This document shows positions 1 through 5,696 of a stretch of 6,919 bases of DNA, one piece after another. The stretch covers positions 1-6,919 of the forward strand of contig JASBUE010000284.1 in NCBI GenBank assembly GCA_030148045.1. The letters are read 5' to 3'. The notes below the pieces were generated by a model, which was given only the letters and a program-made list of their open reading frames with translations, had not been told where the DNA came from and did not search any database. The stretch is from Candidatus Tenderia sp. GTDB taxonomy: Bacteria > Pseudomonadota > Gammaproteobacteria > Tenderiales > Tenderiaceae. The stretch's first letter is position 1; the number at the start of each line of letters is the position of its first letter. A program made the translations under genes and the position numbers.

Positions 1-432
1 ATCAACGCCTCGCCCATCGAGGGGCTGGACCTGGAGCTGGGCTTTGTCACTCAGGCGGATCAAGCCAAGAATGCAAGCTCCGCAGAAGACGTTGTTGACT
101 TCAACGCCTATTACATGATCCCCGGCGTCGAAGGCCTGGGCATCGGTCTGGACTACCTGACCGCCGGCAAGATCGTCGACAGCGCCTATGATGTCAGGAT
201 CGACTACACCTACGACAAGTTCGGTGTCGGTGTGCGCACCGAGAACGTCAGTTGGGAAGCGTCCGGCGCCCAGGACTCGGAGCGTACCGCGTTCCTGGTT
301 TCCTACAAGGCCGCCAGCAACCTGAAGGCCGTTCTGGAGGTGGCCGATGGTGACAACGCCAATCCAATGAAGAACGTGACCGGCATCCAGCCTGACAGCC
401 TGACCACGCTGAAACTGCTGGCCACGTTCTAA
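1..432 (+). CDS. Porin-like outer-membrane beta-barrel protein, C-terminal part
   Basis: The frame is open from the first base of the window and ends at TAA 430-432, so 143 C-terminal residues are visible and the start lies upstream. The protein alternates short hydrophobic/aromatic strands (LDLELGFVTQA, GIGLDYLTAG, YDVRIDYTYDKFGVGVRTENV, RTAFLVSYKA, NLKAVLEVAD) with polar, Asp/Asn/Gly-rich turns. It ends in a strand closing with a terminal Phe (LTTLKLLATF), which is the usual signal for recognition by the BAM assembly machinery. This pattern fits a Gram-negative general porin, which would form a diffusion channel in the outer membrane. The signal peptide and N-terminal strands are outside the window, so the exact porin family is not assigned; another outer-membrane beta-barrel is possible. 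A strong terminator begins 38 bases after the stop, so this gene ends its transcription unit. Confidence 0.72.
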   Translation: MNASPIEGLDLELGFVTQADQAKNASSAEDVVDFNAYYMIPGVEGLGIGLDYLTAGKIVDSAYDVRIDYTYDKFGVGVRTENVSWEASGAQDSERTAFLVSYKAASNLKAVLEVADGDNANPMKNVTGIQPDSLTTLKLLATF

Positions 433-469
433 GCCTGATAACGATAATTTCTTCTGCATTCAACATTCA

Positions 470-495
470 GGCCGGGCACTTGCCCGGCCTTTTTT
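470..495 (+). terminator. Intrinsic terminator of the porin-like gene
   Basis: GGCCGGGC (470-477) pairs with GCCCGGCC (482-489) around the loop ACTT. A run of six T follows at 490-495. The perfect 8-bp GC stem with a T tract, placed 38 bases after the porin stop codon, is a textbook rho-independent terminator for rightward transcription. It also isolates the transposase unit that begins 10 bases further on from porin transcription. Confidence 0.93.
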
Positions 496-505
496 ATGCT
501 TTTCC

Positions 506-526
506 AAAGGGGTCAGTACCCTTAAA
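506..526 (+). repeat. Left terminal repeat of the transposase unit (REP-like hairpin)
   Basis: The 21-base block has core GGGGTCAGTACCC. It is the exact reverse complement of 1287-1307, and its first 20 bases are the reverse complement of 1262-1281. Internally it can fold as GGGT-CAGT-ACCC with one unpaired G, flanked by A-rich/T-rich arms. Small imperfect palindromes of this kind at both sides of a Y1 transposase gene are typical of REP sequences and RAYT genes. Confidence 0.85.
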
Positions 527-575
527 TGTCGATATCTGTTACCGTTTCTATTCCGCCCTCGACAAGGAAGCCTGC

Positions 576-1265
576 ATGCCGAGAAAACCCAGATTTTATT
601 TGCCGGACGTGCCAGTGCATGTTATTCAGCGCGGCAACAATCGTCAGGCGACATTTTTTTCAGATGAGGATTATCAGGCTTTTTTGAATTGGCTAAAAGA
701 AGGCGCTGACAAGCATGGCTGTTCAATTCATGCCTATGTCCTGATGAGCAATCATTTTCATCTACTTGTGACTCCCAAAGCACGAGAATCGATTAGCCGA
801 ATGATTCAATTTGTGGGCCGGAATTATGTCACTTACGTCAATCACAAGTATGGCCGCAGCGGTACTTTATGGGAGGGCCGGCACAAAGGCTGCCTCATAC
901 ATGGGGAGTCGTACCTGTTGGCATGCTCTCGATATATCGAACTCAACCCTGTTCGGGCCGGGATGGTTAAAACCCCGGGTGAATATCGCTGGTCAAGCTA
1001 TAGAGGAAATGCTCATGGCGAGGCAACTGAGATTCTTGGACAACATAGTTTGTATTTGGCGCTGGGCACGACGAACGAAACGCGGCAATTTGCTTATCGG
1101 GAACTGTTTCGCAATGCGCTTGATTCAGATCAGCTCCACTCGATACGCGCCGCCGTGCAAACCGGCACTCCTTTGGGAGATGGGCGGTTCCGAGCGCAGA
1201 TTGAAAGAACTTTGGGATGCAAGACCGGACACTCGCGGCGCGGAAGACCCTCAGACAACCATTAA
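576..1265 (+). CDS. REP-associated tyrosine transposase (Y1/HUH, IS200-like)
   Basis: The 229-residue protein is a single-domain Y1 transposase, which nicks and rejoins single-stranded DNA through a phosphotyrosine bond. The HUH metal-binding pair is H60-F-H62 in LMSNHFHLLVTP. The catalytic Tyr is expected in the helix at 82-92 (RNYVTYVNHKY; Y84, Y87 or Y92). It is followed by the family signatures GTLWEGR (96-102), YIELNPVRAG (120-129) and YRWSSY (137-142), and a basic tail RRGRP (221-225). ATG 576 is chosen because AAGGA lies 7 bases upstream and the protein then begins MPRKPRFYLPDVPVHVIQRG, the usual family start. An earlier in-frame ATG at 495 or alternative starts near 480 would begin inside the porin terminator. 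The stop codon TAA lies inside the right repeat. All expected motifs are intact, so the enzyme may be active. Whether it mobilises its own gene or only the flanking repeats cannot be seen here. Confidence 0.93.
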   Translation: MPRKPRFYLPDVPVHVIQRGNNRQATFFSDEDYQAFLNWLKEGADKHGCSIHAYVLMSNHFHLLVTPKARESISRMIQFVGRNYVTYVNHKYGRSGTLWEGRHKGCLIHGESYLLACSRYIELNPVRAGMVKTPGEYRWSSYRGNAHGEATEILGQHSLYLALGTTNETRQFAYRELFRNALDSDQLHSIRAAVQTGTPLGDGRFRAQIERTLGCKTGHSRRGRPSDNH

Positions 1266-1312
1266 GGGTACTGACCCCTTTTAAACTTTAAGGGTACTGA
1301 CCCCTTTTAAAC
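1262..1312 (+). repeat. Tandem pair of right-end repeats, 26-bp period
   Basis: Two direct copies with core AAGGGTACTGACCCCTTTT start at 1264 and 1290, exactly 26 bases apart; the 25 bases at 1262-1286 are identical to 1288-1312. Both are reverse complements of the left repeat at 506-526. The first copy contains the stop codon of the transposase (1263-1265). Each copy has the same small hairpin (GGGT-ACTG-ACCC). Right-end duplication may reflect slippage or repeated insertion of a REP-like unit. Confidence 0.9.
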
Positions 1313-1335
1313 TTTTAAAAAAAAGGGGGGGGTCA
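1313..1335 (-). repeat. Degenerate inverted third copy with A8G8 expansion
   Basis: On the plus strand TTTTAAA is followed by eight A (1317-1324), eight G (1325-1332) and TCA. The left-end form of the repeat reads TTTAAAAGGGGTCA, so this stretch matches it if the A4 and G4 runs have each gained four bases. It faces the tandem pair at 1262-1312 in inverted orientation, which is the REPIN-like layout of two facing REP units. After TCA the match fades. The reading as a repeat copy is an inference from alignment by eye. Confidence 0.5.
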
Positions 1336-1339
1336 AGCA

Positions 1340-1404
1340 CTCGGCCACCGAGCCGATACATTAGTAATTGGTTTATTACTTGACAGCGTCTCCAGAGGTG
1401 GCTT
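1340..1404 (+). promoter_or_regulatory. Leader of the flagellar-like small gene
   Basis: The stretch contains a short hairpin CTCGG-CCA-CCGAG (1340-1352) and a perfect 6-bp inverted repeat AGTAAT-TGGTTT-ATTACT (1363-1380). A ribosome-binding site AGAGG (1394-1398) follows, 6 bases before ATG 1405. The inverted repeat could be an operator or an mRNA hairpin close to the ribosome-binding site. I cannot place a convincing sigma-70 promoter, and the mobile unit just upstream may have replaced or displaced the original one. Confidence 0.35.
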
Positions 1405-1662
1405 ATGAGCTCGATTTCCGCCCTCAATGCTGGCCAGCAAGGCATCCGCAAGGGCCTCAACGGCATCAAAAAAAACGCCCACGATATCGCTAATGCCAAC
1501 AGCCGCGAAGTGTCCTCGTCCGCCCAACAGACAGCCGGCCCGAAGGATGTGACACAACCGCTGGTCGACCTGAAACTGAACAAACTTCAGGTCCAGGCCT
1601 CCGCCAAGGTGGTGCAGACCGGCAGCGACATGATCGGCTCGCTGATCGATATGAAGGTGTAG
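1405..1662 (+). CDS. Small flagellar rod/hook-like protein
   Basis: The 85-residue protein begins MSSISALNAGQQGIRKGLNG, followed by IKKNAHDIANANS. This pattern of a short Ser/Ile start, a Gly-spaced helix and a D/N-I-A-N-A motif resembles the N-terminal helix of flagellar rod and hook proteins (FlgB, FlgC, FlgE types). Its C-terminal half (DLKLNKLQVQASAKVVQTG, then SDMIGSLIDMKV) resembles their C-terminal coiled-coil helix. The large central domain of true rod proteins is absent; a polar linker (SSSAQQTAGPKD, about 37-48) joins the halves. The start is supported by AGAGG 6 bases upstream. No other flagellar gene is in the window, so the role is unknown; it could be an orphan export-apparatus substrate or a regulator. 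A coding-like stretch continues in frame after its TAG stop. I am confident it is a gene but only moderately so about the flagellar relationship. Confidence 0.75.
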   Translation: MSSISALNAGQQGIRKGLNGIKKNAHDIANANSREVSSSAQQTAGPKDVTQPLVDLKLNKLQVQASAKVVQTGSDMIGSLIDMKV

Positions 1663-1791
1663 TCCGCCAGCAGGAAAACCGGGCGCCCCGAGGATAACGA
1701 CGGCGCCGGCACGGCGGCCAAGCAGTACCGGGATGTCGCCGACGACCACCAAACCGAATTCCACGCTGCGAAGATCGACCTGATGACGTGA
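1663..1791 (+). other. Coding-like in-frame stretch after the amber stop
   Basis: Directly after TAG 1660-1662 the same frame stays open for 42 codons to TGA 1789-1791. It would encode a polar Asp/Ala/Lys-rich peptide ending HAAKIDLMT. Counting codons from 1693, GC is about 69%, 38% and 84% at positions 1, 2 and 3 (22, 12 and 27 of 32), the pattern of real GC-rich coding DNA on the plus strand. There is no ATG, GTG or TTG start in frame before codon 41. It may be the 3' remnant of a longer gene, a read-through extension, or the tail of a gene broken by a small deletion. No terminator with a T tract is seen between here and the convergent lptG. Confidence 0.35.
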
Positions 1792-1798
1792 TACTTCG

Positions 1799-2863
1799 TC
1801 AGTAAACGCGCCTGAACAGATAATAGGCCACGGCGGAAGACAACGCGGGCGCCACCATGACACTCATAAAAGGCGACAGGCGGTACACCAGACCCAGGTG
1901 GCCGGTGGTCTGGTCCAGCAGAAAATAACCGATACCGAACAGGGTACCGGCAAAAATGCGCTGTCCCACACCCACCGACCTGAGTGGACCGAATACAAAC
2001 GGCACGGCCAGAATGATCATCACCAGGGTGGTCAGCGGCATCACCGCCTTCTTCCACAGGGCCAGCACGTACTGGCTGGCATCAAGACCGTTGTCGTTGA
2101 GATATTCGATGTAGCGCAGCAGCCCGGGGGCGGAGAGATAATCCGGCTTCACCGTGACCACGCCGATCAAGTCGGGATTAAGCAATGAACGCCAGTGCAG
2201 CTCCTCCTGCTGCACCGTATTGACCCCGGCGGCCGAGACTTCGCTGCGCAACACGCCCTGCAGCAGCCACTCCCGACCGTCATAGCGCGCGCGCTTGGCG
2301 GTGGTGACGGTGGCAAGCCGATTGCGCTCATCGAAATCATACACCGACACGCGCCCGACCTGGTCGCTGCTGATCAGATCACGGATATGGATGACGCTCT
2401 TACCATCGCGCGCCCACAGGCCGCTGTCGGTGCGGAAACTGGCCTGCCCCGAAATGGCCTCGGCGCGCAGGCTCTGGGCCCTGAACTCGGCCGCCGGGGC
2501 GACGAATTCGCCGATCAGGAGCATCAGGAGCAGCAACAGCAGTCCCACCTTCATCACCGTCCAGACGATACGGTAGAGCGACACCCCGGCGGCACGCACC
2601 ACGACCAACTCGCTCTGACTGGCCAGCATGCCCAGACCGATGATCGCCCCCAGCAGCACCACGATGGGAAACAGTTGATAGGCCAGGCGCGGCAACAACA
2701 GCAGGGTATATTGCAGCGCCATCGCGGCGTCGTAACCGCCGCGCCCCACCTTGTCCAGTTCGCCGGCGAACGAGGCGAAAGCAAACAGCGCCAGCAATAC
2801 CACCAGCACCACCAGGGTGCTGGAGAACACGGCCTTGCCGATGTAGCGGTCCAGCAGCTTCAT
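1799..2863 (-). CDS. lptG: LPS export ABC transporter permease LptG
   Basis: LptG is one of the two inner-membrane subunits of LptB2FGC, which extracts lipopolysaccharide from the inner membrane and passes it to the LptA bridge. The 354-residue product begins MKLLDRYIGKAVFSSTLVVL. It shows three N-terminal membrane helices (about 12-33, 56-80, 99-122), a periplasmic beta-jellyroll domain (about 130-265) and three C-terminal helices (about 272-292, 303-318, 331-350). The SELVVVRAAGVS segment (84-95) between helices 2 and 3 is the conserved cytoplasmic coupling region that contacts the LptB ATPase. Length matches the family (about 360). ATG 2861-2863 is chosen because the conserved LptG N terminus starts there; a longer open frame reaches 3166 but only reads out-of-frame lptF sequence. 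The start overlaps the lptF stop as ATGA, implying translational coupling. It converges on the small flagellar-like gene. Confidence 0.97.
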   Translation of the reverse strand: MKLLDRYIGKAVFSSTLVVLVVLLALFAFASFAGELDKVGRGGYDAAMALQYTLLLLPRLAYQLFPIVVLLGAIIGLGMLASQSELVVVRAAGVSLYRIVWTVMKVGLLLLLLMLLIGEFVAPAAEFRAQSLRAEAISGQASFRTDSGLWARDGKSVIHIRDLISSDQVGRVSVYDFDERNRLATVTTAKRARYDGREWLLQGVLRSEVSAAGVNTVQQEELHWRSLLNPDLIGVVTVKPDYLSAPGLLRYIEYLNDNGLDASQYVLALWKKAVMPLTTLVMIILAVPFVFGPLRSVGVGQRIFAGTLFGIGYFLLDQTTGHLGLVYRLSPFMSVMVAPALSSAVAYYLFRRVY

Positions 2864-3960
2864 GCCGCCGCCCCCGGCCATGGCTGAGCGCGCCGCAACA
2901 GCAGCCGCAAGCCGCCGGCATGCTGCACCATCAGCGCCAGCACCACCAGCAACAGCATCAGGTGCACCCACCACATCCCCAGCCACGGCTCCACCTTGCC
3001 GCGCTCCACCCAGGTCTTGGCCACTCCGAGCAGGTTGCTGTAGATCACATACACCAAAATCCCAAGAAAGAATTTGGCATAGCGCCCCTGACGCGGATTG
3101 GTGCGACTGAGAAAAACGGCCAGCAGCGCCAGCAACACGGCGGAGACGGGCATGGAGATGCGCCACTGCAGTTCCGCCACCTCATGGCGTTTGCCCGACT
3201 GCCACAGCGTCCAGGTGGGAATGGCCGCGGTCTCGTCCACCTGCAGCACGGCTTCCGGCTCCTGCAGCAACACCTTGTGGCGGACGAACTGGATGATGCG
3301 GAAATCGGCCTGGCCTGGAATCCCTTCGTAGCGGTAGCCGTTTTCCAGCAACAGGTAGCGGCCGCCGGCGTCACTTATCTGCCGGCCGCGTTCCGCCACC
3401 ACCAGGTTGAGATTGCCCTTGCGCACGCCCTGAATGAAGACGTTTTCCATGCTCCGGCCGTCCTGCGACAAACGCTCGGCATAGAACACCACGTCGCCGT
3501 CGCCCAACTCGCGAAACTGGCCCGCGGCCACCGTCTCCAGTCCGGCGGTGGCACTCATCTGGTCCTGCAACTGGAAGCGCTCGGCCCGGGCCCAGGGTCC
3601 GAAATAGAGCGACACAAGGGCCACCACCAGGGCGAAGCCCGATCCGACCCAGAACACCAGCTTGGTCACCCGGGTAAGACTCACGCCGCAGGCCAGCATG
3701 GCGGTCATCTCGCTGTCCTTGTACAGGCGGCCGAAGGCCAGCAACACTGCCAGATAAAAGGCCAAAGGCAGTAAAATCATGAGTGCATCGACGGATTTCA
3801 AACCAAGCAGCAGAAAAATCACATCAGCCTGCACGCTACCGGCCGCCACCTGCCCCAACAGCCGTGCAAACCAGCTACTTACAAAAATCAGGAACAGTAC
3901 CGCCGTGACCGCAAACAGCGTGCCGGCCAGCTCTCTAAAAAGGTAACGTTCGATTATCAA
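2860..3960 (-). CDS. lptF: LPS export ABC transporter permease LptF
   Basis: LptF is the partner of LptG in the LPS export complex. The 366-residue protein starts IIERYLFRELAGTLFAVTAV and has membrane helices at about 12-33, 48-77 and 101-120. A periplasmic beta-jellyroll domain (about 125-260) contains GQFRELGDGDVVFYAERLS, and C-terminal helices lie at about 266-284, 296-313 and 328-345. KDSEMTAMLACGVSLTRV (81-98) is the LptB-coupling segment. The initiator is TTG (3958-3960): the frame upstream is closed by a stop at 3994-3996 and contains no ATG, GTG or other TTG, and family members begin at this point. A weak GGA lies 5 bases before it. The TTG plus weak ribosome site suggests modest initiation. 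The gene stops at 2860-2862, overlapping the lptG start. The N-terminal residues, length and pairing make the assignment secure. Confidence 0.97.
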   Translation of the reverse strand: MIIERYLFRELAGTLFAVTAVLFLIFVSSWFARLLGQVAAGSVQADVIFLLLGLKSVDALMILLPLAFYLAVLLAFGRLYKDSEMTAMLACGVSLTRVTKLVFWVGSGFALVVALVSLYFGPWARAERFQLQDQMSATAGLETVAAGQFRELGDGDVVFYAERLSQDGRSMENVFIQGVRKGNLNLVVAERGRQISDAGGRYLLLENGYRYEGIPGQADFRIIQFVRHKVLLQEPEAVLQVDETAAIPTWTLWQSGKRHEVAELQWRISMPVSAVLLALLAVFLSRTNPRQGRYAKFFLGILVYVIYSNLLGVAKTWVERGKVEPWLGMWWVHLMLLLVVLALMVQHAGGLRLLLRRAQPWPGAAA

Positions 3961-4181
3961 ATGGATCCGTCCGAATTCGGTAAGGCTAGATGATCAGTGG
4001 AAAAAATGCGTATATTGAGTAAACTCTTGCAATACCGTTGAAAAATAATGCGACAACCAAAAAAATATACTATTTCGGGTGACAAACACTCATAACAACA
4101 AATATCCGACAAAAACTAAGCTTTATTCGATAAAACCCGGACTCTCAACAACTTTTACAGCCTTGCCAGGGGAACAACACC
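3961..4181. promoter_or_regulatory. Divergent lptF/pepA promoter region
   Basis: This 221-base stretch is strikingly AT-rich compared with the genes on both sides, as expected for back-to-back promoters. Candidate rightward elements for pepA are CCGACA (4106-4111) with GATAAA (4129-4134) at 17-base spacing, each four of six from consensus, and an isolated TATACT (4066-4071). No leftward promoter stands out. Possible operator features are a dyad GAGT-AA-ACTC (4017-4026), the perfect palindrome CCGAATTCGG (3971-3980) in the lptF leader, and similar A-rich ATGCG blocks at 4001-4010 and 4041-4052. Which elements work cannot be decided by reading. Confidence 0.5.
4168..4173 (+). promoter_or_regulatory. 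Ribosome-binding site of pepA
   Basis: AGGGGA lies 8 bases before ATG 4182. It fixes the pepA start at the codon that gives MEFTAKSG, close to the usual MEFSVKSG-type beginning of gammaproteobacterial PepA. Confidence 0.8.
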
Positions 4182-5675
4182 ATGGAGTTTACTGCAAAAA
4201 GCGGCAATCCCGAAAAACAGCGCACCGCCTGTATCGTAGTCGGCGTTTTCGAACCGCGGCGCCTGTCGCCGGCGGCGGAACGGCTGGACCAGGTCAGCGA
4301 CGGCTTCATCTCCAATCTGATCCGCCGCGGTGACCTGGAGGGCAAGATCGGCCAGACCCTGCTGCTGCACAATGTTCCCAACACCCTGTGCGACCGCATC
4401 CTGCTGATCGGCTGCGGCCGCGAGCGTGAACTCCACGACGCCCAGTATCGCAAGATCATCGCCACCGCCGCCGCCACCCTCAACGACATCGGCGCCATGG
4501 AGGCGGTCTGCTATCTGACCGAACTTCACGTCAAAGGCCGCGACAACCACTGGAATGCGCGCCAGGCGGTGGAGACGGTGGAAAACTCACTCTACAGCTT
4601 CGACCGGCTCAAGTCGAAAAAGGACACCACCCGCCGGCCGTTGCGCAAGATCATACTCAGTGTCGCCAGCCGCCGCGAACTGCAGGACAGCGAGGACGCC
4701 GTCACCGAAGGCTACGCCATCGCCCAGGGAGTAAAACTGGCCAAGGACCTGGGCAACCTGCCCGGTAATATCTGCACCCCCACCTACCTGGCCGAACAGG
4801 CGCTGGCGCTGGCCAAACAGTACGACAGCATCGAGGCCGAGATCCTCGACCAGAAACAGATGGAAGAGTTAGGCATGGGCGCCCTGCTCTCCGTCGCCAA
4901 GGGCAGCCGCCAGCCGCCCAAGCTGATCTGCATGCGCCACAACGGCGATGCTGACAACAAACCCATCGTGCTGGTAGGCAAGGGGCTGACCTTCGATGCC
5001 GGCGGCATCTCGCTCAAACCGGCCGCCGCCATGGACGAGATGAAATACGACATGTGCGGCGGCGCCAGCGTATTCGGCGTCATGAAGGCGGCGGCGGAGC
5101 TGAAACTGCCGCTCGACATCATCGGCCTGGTGCCCAGTAGCGAAAACCTGCCCGACGGCGCCGCCAACAAACCGGGCGACGTGGTGACCAGCATGTCGGG
5201 CCAGACCATCGAGATCCTCAACACCGACGCCGAGGGGCGCCTGATCCTGTGCGACGCCCTCACCTATGCGGAAAAATACGAGCCCGACGTGGTGATCGAC
5301 ATCGCCACCCTCACCGGCGCCTGTGTCATCGCCCTGGGCAAACACGCCTCCGGCCTGCTCGGCAACCACAGTCCGCTGATCCATGACCTGCTCAACGCCG
5401 GCAAGTCGAGCGGCGATCGCGCCTGGGAACTGCCCCTGTGGGAGGAGTACAGCGAGCAGCTCAAGAGCCCCTTCGCCGACATGGCCAACGTCGGCGGGCG
5501 CGAAGGCGGCGCCATCACCGCGGCGACCTTCCTCTCCAGCTTCACCAAGAAGTATGACTGGGCCCACCTGGACATCGCCGGCAGCGCATGGGTGAGCGGC
5601 GACAAGAAAGGGGCCACCGGCCGCCCGGTGCCGTTGTTGACCCAGTACCTGCTGGATCGTTGTAAGGCGAAATAA
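4182..5675 (+). CDS. pepA: Leucyl aminopeptidase PepA (M17 family)
   Basis: PepA is a hexameric cytosolic dizinc/dimanganese aminopeptidase that removes N-terminal residues from peptides. In E. coli it also binds DNA, in Xer recombination and carAB control. The 497-residue protein has the N-terminal macro-like domain (about 1-165) and the C-terminal catalytic domain. Metal ligands are all present: K267 and D272 in VGKGLTFDAGG, D290 in MKYDMCGG, D349 and E351 in NTDAEGRL. Catalytic K279 and R353 are also in place. They follow E. coli numbering (K270, D275, D293, D352, E354, K282, R356) with a constant offset of three. NTDAEGRL is the M17 signature. The start is backed by AGGGGA 8 bases upstream. 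It is divergent from lptFG and followed by holC after 21 bases, probably co-transcribed. A DNA-binding role in this organism is inference only. Confidence 0.98.
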   Translation: MEFTAKSGNPEKQRTACIVVGVFEPRRLSPAAERLDQVSDGFISNLIRRGDLEGKIGQTLLLHNVPNTLCDRILLIGCGRERELHDAQYRKIIATAAATLNDIGAMEAVCYLTELHVKGRDNHWNARQAVETVENSLYSFDRLKSKKDTTRRPLRKIILSVASRRELQDSEDAVTEGYAIAQGVKLAKDLGNLPGNICTPTYLAEQALALAKQYDSIEAEILDQKQMEELGMGALLSVAKGSRQPPKLICMRHNGDADNKPIVLVGKGLTFDAGGISLKPAAAMDEMKYDMCGGASVFGVMKAAAELKLPLDIIGLVPSSENLPDGAANKPGDVVTSMSGQTIEILNTDAEGRLILCDALTYAEKYEPDVVIDIATLTGACVIALGKHASGLLGNHSPLIHDLLNAGKSSGDRAWELPLWEEYSEQLKSPFADMANVGGREGGAITAATFLSSFTKKYDWAHLDIAGSAWVSGDKKGATGRPVPLLTQYLLDRCKAK

Positions 5676-5696
5676 AGCGGAGTAACCTCAGGGCCT

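Larger units (their letters stand above)
506..1308 (+). mobile_element. RAYT/IS200-like transposon unit bounded by inverted repeats
   Basis: A single transposase gene (576-1265) lies between a left repeat (506-526) and its exact inverted match on the right (1287-1307, with a second tandem copy at 1262-1281). The unit is about 0.8 kb, carries no passenger gene, and I see no flanking target duplication. Lack of a duplication is expected for Y1 enzymes, which move single-stranded DNA. Gene third positions are less GC-rich than in the neighbouring genes, as seen in AT-ending runs such as those at 640-690, which supports acquisition. The left boundary sits only 10 bases after the porin terminator. 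Exact outer boundaries are inferred from the repeats and not proven. Confidence 0.7.

Noticed and set aside
480..575. An N-terminal extension of the transposase beginning near 480
   Set aside because: It would start inside the porin terminator and run through the left repeat. The family N terminus and a good ribosome-binding site both point to ATG 576.
811..1284. A second long open frame overlapping the transposase
   Set aside because: It is in another frame of a gene with clear transposase motifs and its product has no recognisable features.
1340..1360. On the minus strand GGTGGCCGAGTG resembles the 5' part of tRNA-Ser or tRNA-Leu
   Set aside because: Only about 12 bases match, with no acceptor stem, anticodon arm or T arm around it; a full tRNA cannot be folded.
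1380..1408. TTGACA (1380-1385) and TTATGA (1403-1408) at 17-base spacing as a promoter
   Set aside because: The -10 would overlap the start codon of the flagellar-like gene and transcription would begin inside it, while a normal ribosome-binding site precedes that start.
1663..1798. A terminator between the flagellar-like gene and lptG
   Set aside because: GC-rich complementary bits such as GCCGGCACGGC occur, but no stable stem followed by a T tract on either strand.
1333..1863. A 176-codon open frame on the minus strand opposite the flagellar-like gene
   Set aside because: His/Gly/Val-rich antisense product typical of a shadow in GC-rich DNA; plus-strand codon periodicity and the ribosome-binding site favour the plus gene.
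2195..2887. Long Gln/His-rich plus-strand open frame opposite lptG
   Set aside because: Antisense shadow of lptG; composition is the complement of its hydrophobic codons and no start signal is seen.
2920..3774. 284-codon plus-strand open frame opposite lptF
   Set aside because: Antisense to a secure LptF gene, His/Gln-rich with no domain features.
3963..3978. GGATCC and GAATTC close together, looking like a cloning linker
   Set aside because: They lie in normal genomic context between two syntenic genes and no vector sequence surrounds them; coincidence is sufficient.
4869..5567. 232-codon minus-strand open frame opposite pepA
   Set aside because: Antisense to the PepA catalytic domain whose active-site residues are all on the plus strand.
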